Part shown: positions 27,551 to 41,489 of the stretch, in pieces
Position numbering within the stretch: position 1 is the stretch's first letter
Layout: the number at the start of each line of letters is the position of its first letter
Origin: Eledone cirrhosa
Lineage: Eukaryota > Mollusca > Cephalopoda > Octopoda > Eledonidae
Reading direction: 5' to 3'
Assembly: GCA_964016885.1 (NCBI GenBank)
Contig: OZ024748.1
Span: forward strand, 37,233,047 to 37,297,046
Length of the DNA stretch: 64,000 nucleotides
Notes under the pieces: model-generated
Database searches by the model: none
Told to the model about the DNA's origin: nothing
The model's input: the letters and a program-made list of their open reading frames with translations, nothing else
Program-made: the position numbers and the translations under genes

Positions 27551-29140
27551 AGTATGACAATGTTAGTGTCAGTGTTAACTACCTCTAGATCTAGTGTGAC
27601 AATGTCAGTGTCAGTGTTAACTACCTCTAGATCTAGTATGACAATGTTAGTGTCAGTGTTAACTATCTCTAGATCTAGTGTGACAATGTTAGTGTCAGTG
27701 TTAACTACCTCTAGATATAGTATGACAATGTCAGTGTCAGTGTTAACTACCTCTCGATCTAGTATGACAATGTCAGTGTCAGTGTTAACTACCACAAGAT
27801 CTAGTGTGACAATGTTAGTGTCAGTGTTAACTACCTCTAGATATAGTATGACAATATCAGTGTCAGTGTTTACTACCTCTAGATCTAGTATGACAATGTT
27901 AGTGTTAGTGTTAACTACCTCTAGATCTAGTGTGACAATGTTAGTGTCAGTGTTAACTACCTCTAGATATAGTATGACAATGTCAGTGTCAGTGTTAACT
28001 ACCTCTAGATCTAGTATGACAATGTCAGTGTCAGTGTTAACTACCTCTAGATCTAGTATGACAATGTCAGTGTCAGTGTTAACTACCACTAGATCTAGTA
28101 TGACAATGTCAGTGTCAGTGTTAACTACCACAAGATCTAGTGTGACAATGTCAGTGTCAGTGTTAACTACCTCTAGATCTAGTATGACAATGTTAGTGTC
28201 AGTGTTAACTACCTCTAGATCTAGTATGACAATGTTAGTGTCAGTGTTAACTAACACTAGATCTAGTATGACAATGTTAGTGTCAGTGTTAACTACCTCT
28301 AGATCTAGTATGACAATGTTAGTGTCAGTGTTAACTACCTCTAGATCTAGTGTGACAATGTTAGTGTCAGTGTTAACTACCTCAAGATCTAGTGTGACAA
28401 TGTTAGTGTCATTGTTAACTACCTCTAGTTATAGTATGACAATGTTAGTGTCAGTGTTAACTACCTGTAGATCTAGTATGACAATATCAGTGTCAGTGTT
28501 AACTACCTCTAGATCTAGTATGACAATTTTAGTGTCAGTGTTATCTACCTCTAGATCTAGTATGACAATGTCAGTGTCAGTGTTAACTACCTCTAGATCT
28601 AGTGAGACGATGTTAGTGTCAGTGTTAACTACCTGTAGATCTAGTATGACAATGTCAGTGTCAGGGTTAACTACCTCTAGATCTAGTATGACAATGTTAG
28701 TGTTAGTGATAACTACCACTAGATCTAGTGTGACAATGTTAGTGTCAGTGTTAACTACCACTAGATCTAGTATGACAATGTCAGTGTCAGTGTTAACTAC
28801 CTCTAGATCTAGTGTGACAATGTTAGTGTCAGTGTTAACTACCACTAGATCTAGTATGACAATGTCAGTGTCAGTGTTAACTACCTCTAGATCTAGTATG
28901 ACAATGTTAGTGTCAGTGTTAACTACCTCTAGATCTAGTGTGACAATGTCAGTGTCAGTGTTAACTACCTCTAGATCTAGTATGACAATGTTAGTGTCAG
29001 TGTTAACTATCTCTAGATCTAGTGTGACAATGTTAGTGTCAGTGTTAACTACCTCTAGATATAGTATGACAATGTCAGTGTCAGTGTTAACTACCTCTAG
29101 ATCTAGTATGACAATGTCAGTGTCAGTGTTAACTACCACA

Positions 29141-32140
29141 AGATCTAGTGTGACAATGTTAGTGTCAGTGTTAACTACCTCTAGATATAGTATGACAATG
29201 TCAGTGTCAGTGTTTACTACCTCTAGATCTAGTATGACAATGTTAGTGTCAGTGTTAACTACCTCTAGATCTAGTGTGACAATGTTAGTGTCAGTGTTAA
29301 CTACCTCTAGATATAGTATGACAATGTCAGTGTCAGTGTTAACTACCTCTAGATCTAGTATGACAATGTCAGTGTCAGTGTTAACTACCTCTAGATCTAG
29401 TATGACAATGTCAGTGTCAGTGTTAACTACCACTAGATCTAGTATGACAATGTCAGTGTCAGTGTTAACTACCACTAGATCTAGTATGACAATGTCAGAG
29501 TTAACTACCTCAAGATCTAGTATGACAATGTCAGTGTCAGTGTTAACTACCTCTATATCTAGTATGACAATGTCAGTGTCAGTGTTAACTACCACTAGAT
29601 CTAGTATGACAATGTCAGAGTTAACTACCTCTAGATCTAATATGACAATGTCAGTGTCAGTGTTAACTACCTCTAGATCTAGTGTGACAATGTTAGTGTC
29701 AGTGTTAACTACCTCTAGATCTAGTATGACAATGTTAGTGTCAGTGTTAACTACCACTAGGTCTAGTATGACAATGTCAGTGTCAGTGTTAACTACCTCT
29801 AGATCTAGTATGACAATGTCAGTGTCAGTGTTAACTACCTCTAGATCTAGTATGACAATGTTAGTGTCAGTGTTAACTACCACTAGATCTAGTATGACAA
29901 TGTCAGTGTCAGTGTTAACTACCTCTAGATCTAGTATGACAATGTTAGTGTCAGTGTTAACTACCTCTAGATCTAGTATGACAATGTTAGTGTCAGTGTT
30001 AACTACCTCTAGATCTAGTGTGACAATGTTAGTGTCAGTGTTAACTACCTCTAGATCTAGTATGACAATGTCAGTGTCAGTGTTAACTACCTCTAGATCT
30101 AGTATGACAATGTCAGTGTCAATGTTAACTACCTCTAGATCTAGTAAGACAATGTCAGTGTCAGTGTTAACTACCTCTAGATCTAGTATGACAATGTCAG
30201 TGTCAGTGTTAACTACCTCTAGATCTAGTAAGACAATGTCAGTGTCAGTGTTAACTACCTCTAGATCTAGTGTGACAATGTTAGTGTCAGTGTTAACTAC
30301 CTCTAGATCTAGTGTGACAATGTTAGTGTCAGTGTTAACTACCTCTAGATCTAGTATGACAATGTCAGTGTCAGTGTTAACTACCTCTAGATCTAGTATG
30401 ACAATGTTAGTGTCAGTGTTAACAACCTCTAGATCTAGTGTGACAATGTCAGTGTCAGTGTTAACTACCTCTAGATCTAGTATGACAATGTTAGTGTCAG
30501 TGTTAACTATCTCTAGATCTAGTGTGACAATGTTAGTGTCAGTGTTAACTACCTCTAGATATAGTATGACAATGTCAGTGTCAGTGTTAACTACCTCTAG
30601 ATCTAGTATGACAATGTCAGTGTCAGTGTTAACTACCACATGATCTAGTGTGACAATGTTAGTGTCAGTGTTAACTACCTCTAGATATAGTATGACAATG
30701 TCAGTGTCAGTGTTTACTACCTCTAGATCTAGTATGACAATGTTAGTGTCAGTGTTAACTACCTCTAGATCTAGTGTGACAATGTTAGTGTCAGTGTTAA
30801 CTACCTCTAGATATAGTATGACAATGTCAGTGTCAGTGTTAACTACCTCTAGATCTAGTATGACAATGTCAGTGTCAGTGTTAACTACCTCTAGATCTAG
30901 TATGACAATGTCAGTGTCAGTGTTAACTACCACTAGATCTAGTATGACAATGTCAGTGTCAGTGTTAACTACCACTAGATCTAGTATGACAATGTCAGAG
31001 TTAACTACCTCTAGATCTAGTATGACAATGTCAGTGTCAGTGTTAACTACCTCTATATCTAGTATGACAATGTCAGTGTCAGTGTTAACTACCACTAGAT
31101 CTAGTATGACAATGTCAGAGTTAACTACCTCTAGATCTAATATGACAATGTCAGTGTCAGTGTTAACTACCTCTAGATCTAGTGTGACAATGTTAGTGTC
31201 AGTGTTAACTACCTCTAGATCTAGTATGACAATGTTAGTGTCAGTGTTAACTACCACTAGGTCTAGTATGACAATGTCAGTGTCAGTGTTAACTACCTCT
31301 AGATCTAGTATGACAATGTCAGTGTCAGTGTTAACTACCTCTAGATCTAGTATGACAATGTTAGTGTCAGTGTTAACTACCACTAGATCTAGTATGACAA
31401 TGTCAGTGTCAGTGTTAACTACCTCTAGATCTAGTATGACAATGTTAGTGTCAGTGTTAACTACCTCTAGATCTAGTATGACAATGTTAGTGTCAGTGTT
31501 AACTACCTCTAGATCTAGTGTGACAATGTTAGTGTCAGTGTTAACTACCTCTAGATCTAGTATGACAATGTCAGTGTCAGTGTTAACTACCTCTAGATCT
31601 AGTATGACAATGTCAGTGTCAGTGTTAACTACCTCTAGATCTAGTAAGACAATGTCAGTGTCAGTGTTAACTACCTCTAGATCTAGTATGACAATGTCAG
31701 TGTCAGTGTTAACTACCTCTAGATCTAGTAAGACAATGTCAGTGTCAGTGTTAACTACCTCTAGATCTAGTGTGACAATGTTAGTGTCAGTGTTAACTAC
31801 CTCTAGATCTAGTGTGACAATGTTAGTGTCAGTGTTAACTACCTCTAGATCTAGTATGACAATGTCAGTGTCAGTGTTAACTACCTCTAGATCTAGTATG
31901 ACAATGTTAGTGTCAGTGTTAACAACCTCTAGATCTAGTGTGACAATGTCAGTGTCAGTGTTAACTACCTCTAGATCTAGTATGACAATGTTAGTGTCAG
32001 TGTTAACTATCTCTAGATCTAGTGTGACAATGTTAGTGTCAGTGTTAACTACCTCTAGATATAGTATGACAATGTCAGTGTCAGTGTTAACTACCTCTAG
32101 ATCTAGTATGACAATGTCAGTGTCAGTGTTAACTACCACA
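29141..32140. repeat. 1500-bp tandem duplication (36 monomers each) in S1
   Basis: Copies are about 29141-30640 and 30641-32140. Homology extends back to about 28845 and forward to about 32340 with few mismatches. Markers at an offset of 1500 are AACAACCTCT (30421 and 31921), AGTAAGAC (30143 and 31643), and CAGAGTTAAC (29497 and 30997; 29617 and 31117). The same pair exists in S2 at an offset of 20,370 bp. Confidence 0.93.
30641..30643 (+). other. In-frame TGA at the 1500-bp junction, S1
   Basis: ACCACATGATCTAG replaces ACCACAAGATCTAG. The equivalent monomers at 29141 and 32141 keep AAG, so the change arose once, after the 1500-bp duplication. It is shared with S2 at 51011. Confidence 0.95.
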
Positions 32141-33126
32141 AGATCTAGTGTGACAATGTTAGTGTCAGTGTTAACTACCTCTAGATATTGTATGACAATG
32201 TCAGTGTCAGTGTTTACTACCTCTAGATCTAGTATGACAATGTTAGTGTCAGTGTTAACTACCTCTAGATCTAGTGTGACAATGTTAGTGTCAGTGTTAA
32301 CTACCTCTAGATATAGTATGACAATGTCAGTGTCAGTGTTAACTACCACAAGATCTAGTGTGACAATGTTAGTGTCAGTGTTAACTACCTCTAGATCTAG
32401 TATGACAATATCAGTGTCAGTGTTTACTACCTCTAGATCTAGTATGACAATGTTAGTGTCAGTGTTAACTACCTCTAGATCTAGTGTGACAATGTTAGTG
32501 TCAGTGTTAACTACCTCTAGATCTAGTATGACAATGTCAGTGTCAGTGTTAACTACCTCTAGATCTAGTATGACAATGTTAGTGTCAGTGTTAACTAACA
32601 CTAGATCTAGTATGACAATGTCAGTGTCAGTGTTAACTACCTCTAGATCTAGTATGACAATGTTATTGTCAGTGTTAACTACCTCTAGATCTAGTATGAC
32701 AATGTTAGTGTCAGTGTTAACTACCTCTAGATCTAGTATGACAATGTTAGTGTCAGTGTTAACTACCTCTAGATCTAGTATGACAATGTCAGTGTCAGTG
32801 TTAACTACCTCTAGATCTAGTATGACAATGTCAGTGTCAGGGTTAACTACCTCTAGATCTAGTATGACAATGTTAGTGTCAGTGTTAACTACCACTAGAT
32901 CTAGTGTGACAATGTTAGTGTCAGTGTTAACTACCACTAGATCTAGTATGACAATGTCAGTGTCACTGTTAACTACCACTAGATCTAGTGTGACAATGTT
33001 AGTGTCAGTGTTAACTACCATTAGATCTAGTGTGACAATGTTAGTGTCAGTGTTAACTACCACTAGATCTAGTATGACAATGTCAGTTTCAGTGTTAACT
33101 ACCTCTAGATCTAGTATGACAATGTT

Positions 33127-36100
33127 AGTGTCAGTGTTAACTACCTCTAGATCTAGTGTGACAATGTCAGTGTCAGTGTTAACTACCTCTAGATCTAGTA
33201 TGACAATGTTAGTGTCAGTGTTAACTATCTCTAGATCTAGTGTGACAATGTTAGTGTCAGTGTTAACTACCTCTAGATATAGTATGACAATGTCAGTGTC
33301 AGTGTTAACTACCTCTCGATCTAGTATGACAATGTCAGTGTCAGTGTTAACTACCACAAGATCTAGTGTGACAATGTTAGTGTCAGTGTTAACTACCTCT
33401 AGATATAGTATGACAATATCAGTGTCAGTGTTAACTACCTCTAGATCTAGTATGACAATGTTAGTGTTAGTGTTAACTACCTCTAGATCTAGTGTGACAA
33501 TGTTAGTGTCAGTGTTAACTACCTCTAGATATAGTATGACAATGTCAGTGTCAGTGTTAACTACCTCTAGATCTAGTATGACAATGTCAGTGTCAGTGTT
33601 AACTACCTCTAGATCTAGTATGACAATGTCAGTGTCAGTGTTAACTACCACTAGATCTAGTATGACAATGTCAGTGTCAGTGTTAACTACCACAAGATCT
33701 AGTGTGACAATGTCAGTGTCAGTGTTAACTACCTCTAGATCTAGTATGACAATGTTAGTGTCAGTGTTAACTACCTCTAGATCTAGTATGACAATGTTAG
33801 TGTCAGTGTTACCTAACACTAGATCTAGTATGACAATGTCAGTGTCAGTGTTAACTACCTCTAGATCTAGTATGACAATGTTATTGTCAGTGTTAACTAC
33901 CTCTAGATCTAGTATGACAATGTTAGTGTCAGTGTTAACTACCTCTAGATCTAGTGTGACAATGTTAGTGTCAGTGTTAACTACCTCTAGATCTAGTATG
34001 ACAATGTCAGTGTCAGTGTTAACTACCTCTAGATCTAGTATGACAATGTCAGTGTCAGGGTTAACTACCACTAGATCTAGTATGACAATGTTAGTGTCAG
34101 TGTTAACTACCACTAGATCTAGTGTGACAATGTTAGTGTCAGTGTTAACTACCACTAGATCTAGTATGACAATATCAGTGTCACTGTTAACTACCACTAG
34201 ATCTAGTGTGACAATGTTAGTGTCAGTGTTAACTACCACTAGATCTAGTGTGACAATGTTAGTGTCAGTGTTAACTACCACTAGCTCTAGTATGACAATG
34301 TCAGTGTCAGTGTTAACTACCTCTAGATCTAGTATGACAATGTTAGTGTCAGTGTTAACTACCTCTAGATCTAGTGTGACAATGTCAGTGTCAGTGTTAA
34401 CTACCTCTAGATCTAGTATGACAATGTTAGTGTCAGTGTTAACTATCTCTAGATCTAGTGTGACAATGTTAGTGTCAGTGTTAACTACCTCTAGATATAG
34501 TATGACAATGTCAGTGTCAGTGTTAACTACCTCTCGATCTAGTATGACAATGTCAGTGTCAGTGTTAACTACCACAAGATCTAGTGTGACAATGTTAGTG
34601 TCAGTGTTAACTACCTCTAGATATAGTATGACAATGTCAGTGTCAGTGTTTACTACCTCTAGATCTAGTATGACAATGTTAGTGTCAGTGTTAACTACCT
34701 CTAGATCTAGTGTGACAATGTTAGTGTCAGTGTTAACTACCTCTAGATATAGTATGACAATGTCAGTGTCAGTGTTAACTACCTCTAGATCTAGTATGAC
34801 AATGTCAGTGTCAGTGTTAACTACCTCTAGATCTAGTATGACAATGTCAGTGTCAGTGTTAACTACCACTAGATCTAGTATGACAATGTCAGTGTCAGTG
34901 TTAACTACCACAAGATCTAGTGTGACAATGTTAGTGTCAGTGTTAACTACCTCTAGATCTAGTATGACAATGTCAGAGTTAACTACCTCTAGATCTAGTA
35001 TGACAATGTCAGTGTCAGTGTTAACTACCTCTAGATCTAGTATGACAATGTCAGTGTCAGTGTTAACAACCTCTAGATCTAGTATGACAATGTTAGTGTC
35101 AGTGTTAACTACCACTATGTCTAGTATGACAATGTCAGTGTCAGTGTTAACTACCTCTAGATATAGTATGACAATGTCAGTGTCAGTGTTAACTACCTCT
35201 AGATCTAGTATGACAATGTTAGTGTCAGTGTTAACTACCTCTAGATCTAGTGTGACAATGTCAGTGTCAGTGTTAACTACCTCTAGATCTAGTATGACAA
35301 TGTTAGTGTCAGTGTTAACTATCTCTAGATCTAGTGTGACAATGTTAGTGTCAGTGTTAACTACCTCTAGATATAGTATGACAATGTCAGTGTCAGTGTT
35401 AACTACCTCTCGATCTAGTATGACAATGTCAGTGTCAGTGTTAACTACCACAAGATCTAGTGTGACAATGTTAGTGTCAGTGTTAACTACCTCTAGATAT
35501 AGTATGACAATATCAGTGTCAGTGTTAACTACCTCTAGATCTAGTATGACAATGTTAGTGTTAGTGTTAACTACCTCTAGATCTAGTGTGACAATGTTAG
35601 TGTCAGTGTTAACTACCTCTAGATATAGTATGACAATGTCAGTGTCAGTGTTAACTACCTCTAGATCTAGTATGACAATGTCAGTGTCAGTGTTAACTAC
35701 CTCTAGATCTAGTATGACAATGTCAGTGTCAGTGTTAACTACCACTAGATCTAGTATGACAATGTCAGTGTCAGTGTTAACTACCACAAGATCTAGTGTG
35801 ACAATGTCAGTGTCAGTGTTAACTACCTCTAGATCTAGTATGACAATGTTAGTGTCAGTGTTAACTACCTCTAGATCTAGTATGACAATGTTAGTGTCAG
35901 TGTTACCTAACACTAGATCTAGTATGACAATGTCAGTGTCAGTGTTAACTACCTCTAGATCTAGTATGACAATGTTATTGTCAGTGTTAACTACCTCTAG
36001 ATCTAGTATGACAATGTTAGTGTCAGTGTTAACTACCTCTAGATCTAGTGTGACAATGTTAGTGTCAGTGTTAACTACCTCTAGATCTAGTATGACAATG

Positions 36101-37314
36101 TCAGTGTCAGTGTTAACTACCTCTAGATCTAGTATGACAATGTCAGTGTCAGGGTTAACTACCACTAGATCTAGTATGACAATGTTAGTGTCAGTGTTAA
36201 CTACCACTAGATCTAGTGTGACAATGTTAGTGTCAGTGTTAACTACCACTAGATCTAGTATGACAATATCAGTGTCACTGTTAACTACCACTAGATCTAG
36301 TGTGACAATGTTAGTGTCAGTGTTAACTACCACTAGATCTAGTGTGACAATGTTAGTGTCAGTGTTAACTACCACTAGCTCTAGTATGACAATGTCAGTG
36401 TCAGTGTTAACTACCTCTAGATCTAGTATGACAATGTTAGTGTCAGTGTTAACTACCTCTAGATCTAGTGTGACAATGTCAGTGTCAGTGTTAACTACCT
36501 CTAGATCTAGTATGACAATGTTAGTGTCAGTGTTAACTATCTCTAGATCTAGTGTGACAATGTTAGTGTCAGTGTTAACTACCTCTAGATATAGTATGAC
36601 AATGTCAGTGTCAGTGTTAACTACCTCTCGATCTAGTATGACAATGTCAGTGTCAGTGTTAACTACCACAAGATCTAGTGTGACAATGTTAGTGTCAGTG
36701 TTAACTACCTCTAGATATAGTATGACAATGTCAGTGTCAGTGTTTACTACCTCTAGATCTAGTATGACAATGTTAGTGTCAGTGTTAACTACCTCTAGAT
36801 CTAGTGTGACAATGTTAGTGTCAGTGTTAACTACCTCTAGATATAGTATGACAATGTCAGTGTCAGTGTTAACTACCTCTAGATCTAGTATGACAATGTC
36901 AGTGTCAGTGTTAACTACCTCTAGATCTAGTATGACAATGTCAGTGTCAGTGTTAACTACCACTAGATCTAGTATGACAATGTCAGTGTCAGTGTTAACT
37001 ACCACAAGATCTAGTGTGACAATGTTAGTGTCAGTGTTAACTACCTCTAGATCTAGTATGACAATGTCAGAGTTAACTACCTCTAGATCTAGTATGACAA
37101 TGTCAGTGTCAGTGTTAACTACCTCTAGATCTAGTATGACAATGTCAGTGTCAGTGTTAACAACCTCTAGATCTAGTATGACAATGTTAGTGTCAGTGTT
37201 AACTACCACTATGTCTAGTATGACAATGTCAGTGTCAGTGTTAACTACCTCTAGATATAGTATGACAATGTCAGTGTCAGTGTTAACTACCTCTAGATCT
37301 AGTATGACAATGTC
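33127..37314. repeat. 2094-bp tandem duplication (50 monomers each) in S1
   Basis: Copies are 33127-35220 and 35221-37314. Markers at an offset of 2094 are the unique GTTACCTAACAC variant (ACCTAAC at 33811 and 35905), CAGAGTTAAC (34975 and 37069) and ACCACTATGTC (about 35111 and 37205). The length is 50 monomers, one of them 36 bp. S2 has a single copy, which explains the offset change from 20,370 to 18,276 bp. Confidence 0.94.
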
Positions 37315-37585
37315 AGTGTCAGTGTTAACTACCACAAGATCTAGTGTGACAATGTTAGTGTCAGTGTTAACTACCTCTAGATATAGTATGACAATGTCAG
37401 TGTCAGTGTTTACTACCTCTAGATCTAGTATGACAATGTTAGTGTCAGTGTTAACTACCTCTAGATCTAGTGTGACAATGTTAGTGTCAGTGTTAACTAC
37501 CTCTAGATATAGTATGACAATGTCAGTGTCAGTGTTAACTACCACAAGATCTAGTGTGACAATGTTAGTGTCAGTGTTAACTACC

Positions 37586-37588
37586 TGA
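37586..37588 (+). other. In-frame TGA private to S1
   Basis: ACCTGAAGATATAG occurs where the S2 counterpart (55862) reads ACCTGTAGATATAG. The single T-to-A change closes the plus frame here and postdates the S1/S2 duplication. Confidence 0.93.
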
Positions 37589-39389
37589 AGATATAGTATG
37601 ACAATGTCAGTGTCAGTGTTTACTACCTCTAGATCTAGTATGACAATGTCAGTGTCAGTGTTAACTACCTCTAGATCTAGTGTGACAATGTTAGTGTCAG
37701 TGTTAACTACCACTAGATCTAGTATGACAATGTCAGTGTCACTGTTAACTACCACTAGATCTAGTGTGACAATGTTAGTGTCAGTGTTAACTACCACTAT
37801 GTCTAGTATGACAATGTCAGTGTCAGTGTTAACTACCTCTAGATATAGTATGACAATGTCAGTGTCAGTGTTAACTACCTCTAGATCTAGTATGACAATG
37901 TCAGTGTCAGTGTTAACTACCACAAGATCTAGTGTGACAATGTTAGTGTCAGTGTTAACTACCTCTAGATATAGTATGACAATGTCAGTGTCAGTGTTTA
38001 CTACCTCTAGATCTAGTATGACAATGTTAGTGTCAGTGTTAACTACCTCTAGATCTAGTGTGACAATGCTAGTGTCAGTGTTAACTACCTCTAGATATAG
38101 TATGACAATGTCAGTGTCAGTGTTAACTACCACAAGATCTAGTGTGACAATGTTAGTGTCAGTGTTAACTACCTGTAGATATAGTATTACAATGTCAGTG
38201 TCAGTGTTTACTACCTCTAGATCTAGTATGACAATGTCAGTGTCAGTGTTAACTACCTCTAGATCTAGTATGACAATGTTAGTGTCAGTGTTAACTACCT
38301 CTAGATCTAGTATGACAATGTTAGTGTCAGTGTTAACTATCTCTAGATCTTGTGTGACAATGTTAGTGTCAGTGTTAACTACCTCTAGATATAGTATGAC
38401 AATGTCAGTGTCAGTGTTAACTACCTCTAGATCTAGTATGACAATGTCAGTGTCAGTGTTAACTACCACAAGATCTAGTGTGACAATGTTAGTGTCAGTG
38501 TTAACTACCTCTAGATATAGTATGACAATGTCAGTGTCAGTGTTTACTACCTCTAGATCTAGTATGACAATGTTAGTGTCAGTGTTAACTACCTCTAGAT
38601 CTAGTGTGACAATGTTAGTGTCAGTGTTAACTACCTCTAGATATAGTATGACAATGTCAGTGTCAGTGTTAACTACCACAAGATCTAGTGTGACAATGTT
38701 AGTGTCAGTGTTAACTACCTGTAGATATAGTATGACAATATCAGTGTCAGTGTTTACTACCTCTAGATCTAGTATGACAATGTTAGTGTCAGTGTTAACT
38801 ACCTCTAGATCTAGTGTGACAATGTTAGTGTCAGTGTTAACTACCTCTAGATCTAGTATGACAATGTCAGTGTCAGTGTTAACTACCTCTAGATCTGGTA
38901 TGACAATGTTAGTGTCAGTGTTAACTAACACTAGATCTAGTATGACAATGTCAGTGTCAGTGTTAACTACCTCTAGATCTAGTATGACAATGTTATTGTC
39001 AGTGTTAACTACCTCTAGATCTAGTATGACAATGTCAGTGTCACTGTTAACTACCACTAGATCTAGTGTGACAATGTTAGTGTCAGTGTTAACTACCATT
39101 AGATCTAGTGTGACAATGTTAGTGTTAGTGTTAACTACCACTAGATCTAGTATGACAATGTCAGTGTCAGTGTTAACTACCTCTAGATCTAGTATGACAA
39201 TGTTAGTGTCAGTGTTAACTACCTCTAGATCTAGTGTGACAATGTCAGTGTCAGTGTTAACTACCTCTAGATCTAGTATGACAATGTTAGTGTCAGTGTT
39301 AACTATCTCTAGATCTAGTGTGACAATGTTAGTGTCAGTGTTAACTACCTCTAGATATAGTATGACAATGTCAGTGTCAGTGTTAACTA

Positions 39390-41489
39390 CCTCTCGATCT
39401 AGTATGACAATGTCAGTGTCAGTGTTAACTACCACAAGATCTAGTGTGACAATGTTAGTGTCAGTGTTAACTACCTCTAGATATAGTATGACAATATCAG
39501 TGTCAGTGTTTACTACCTCTAGATCTAGTATGACAATGTTAGTGTTAGTGTTAACTACCTCTAGATCTAGTGTGACAATGTTAGTGTCAGTGTTAACTAC
39601 CTCTAGATATAGTATGACAATGTCAGTGTCAGTGTTAACTACCTCTAGATCTAGTATGACAATGTCAGTGTCAGTGTTAACTACCACTAGATCTAGTATG
39701 ACAATGTCAGTGTCAGTGTTAACTACCACTAGATCTAGTATGACAATGCCAGTGTCAGTGTTAACTACCACAAGATCTAGTGTGACAATGTCAGTGTCAG
39801 TGTTAACTACCTCTAGATCTAGTATGACAATGTTAGTGTCAGTGTTAACTACCTCTAGATCTAGTATGACAATGTTAGTGTCAGTGTTAACTAACACTAG
39901 ATCTAGTATGACAATGTCAGTGTCAGTGTTAACTACCTCTAGATCTAGTATGACAATGTTATTGTCAGTGTTAACTACCTCTAGATCTAGTATGACAATG
40001 TTAGTGTCAGTGTTAACTACCTCTAGATCTAGTGTGACAATGTTAGTGTCAGTGTTAACTACCTCTAGATCTAGTATGACAATGTCAGTGTCAGTGTTAA
40101 CTACCTCTAGATCTAGTATGACAATGTCAGTGTCAGGGTTAACTACCTCTAGATCTAGTATGACAATGTTAGTGTCAGTGTTAACTACCACTAGATCTAG
40201 TGTGACAATGTTAGTGTCAGTGTTAACTACCACTAGATCTAGTATGACAATGTCAGTGTCACTGTTAACTACCACTATATCTAGTGTGACAATGTTAGTG
40301 TCAGTGTTAACTACCACTAGCTCTAGTATGACAATGTCAGTGTCAGTGTTAACTACCTCTAGATCTAGTATGACAATGTTAGTGTCAGTGTTAACTACCT
40401 CTAGATCTAGTGTGACAATGTTAGTGTCAGTGTTAACTACCTCTAGATCTAGTATGACAATGTCAGTGTCAGTGTTAACTACCACAAGATCTAGTGTGAC
40501 AATGTTAGTGTCAGTGTTAACTACCTCTAGATATAGTATGACAATGTCAGTGTCAGTGTTAACTAACACTAGATCTAGTATGACAATGTCAGTGTCAGTG
40601 TTAACTACCTCTAGATCTAGTGTGACAATGTTAGTGTCAGTGTTAACTACCTCTAGATATAGTATGACAATGTCAGTGTCAGTGTTAACTACCTCTAGAT
40701 CTAGTATGACAATGTCAGTGTCAGTGTTAACTACCTCTACATCTAGTATGACAATGTCAGTGTCAGTGTTAACTACCACTAGATCTAGTATGACAATGTC
40801 AGTGTCAGTGTTAACTACCACAAGATCTAGTGTGACAATGTCAGTGTCAGTGTTAACTACCTCTAGATCTAGTATGACAATGTTAGTGTCAGTGTTAACT
40901 ACCTCTAGATCTAGTATGACAATGTTAGTGTCAGTGTTAACTAACACTAGATCTAGTATGACAATGTCAGTGTCAGTGTTAACTACCTCTAGATCTAGTA
41001 TGACAATGTTATTGTCAGTGTTAACTACCTCTAGATCTAGTATGACAATGTTAGTGTCAGTGTTAACTACCTCTAGATCTAGTGTGACAATGTTAGTGTC
41101 AGTGTTAACTACCTCTAGATCTAGTATGACAATGTCAGTGTCAGTGTTAACTACCTCTAGATCTAGTATGACAATGTCAGTGTCAGGGTTAACTACCTCT
41201 AGATCTAGTATGACAATGTTAGTGTCAGTGTTAACTACCACTAGATCTAGTGTGACAATGTTAGTGTCAGTGTTAACTACCACTAGATCTAGTATGACAA
41301 TGTCAGTGTCACTGTTAACTACCACTAGATCTAGTGTGACAATGTTAGTGTCAGTGTTAACTACCACTAGATCTAGTGTGACAATGTTAGTGTCAGTGTT
41401 AACTACCACTAGCTCTAGTATGACAATGTCAGTGTCAGTGTTAACTACCTCTAGATCTAGAATGACAATGTTAGTGTCAGTGTTAACTA
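39390..41489. repeat. 1050-bp tandem duplication (25 monomers) in S1
   Basis: The markers CTAACACTAG (39891 and 40941) and ATTGTCAGTG (39961 and 41011) differ by exactly 1050 bp. The edges are approximate. The second copy has one extra monomer near 41370, where the first copy goes directly to GCTCTAG. The same pair is found in S2 (58237 and 59287), so this duplication predates the S1/S2 event. Confidence 0.88.

Noticed and set aside
21656..30643. Plus-strand open frame of 2,995 codons (MTMSVSVLTTSRSS period) as a mucin-like or adhesin gene
   Set aside because: Every monomer supplies ATG codons, so no particular start stands out. The frame is cut by recurring TAG and TGA variants at repeat boundaries, and no unique N- or C-terminal region exists.
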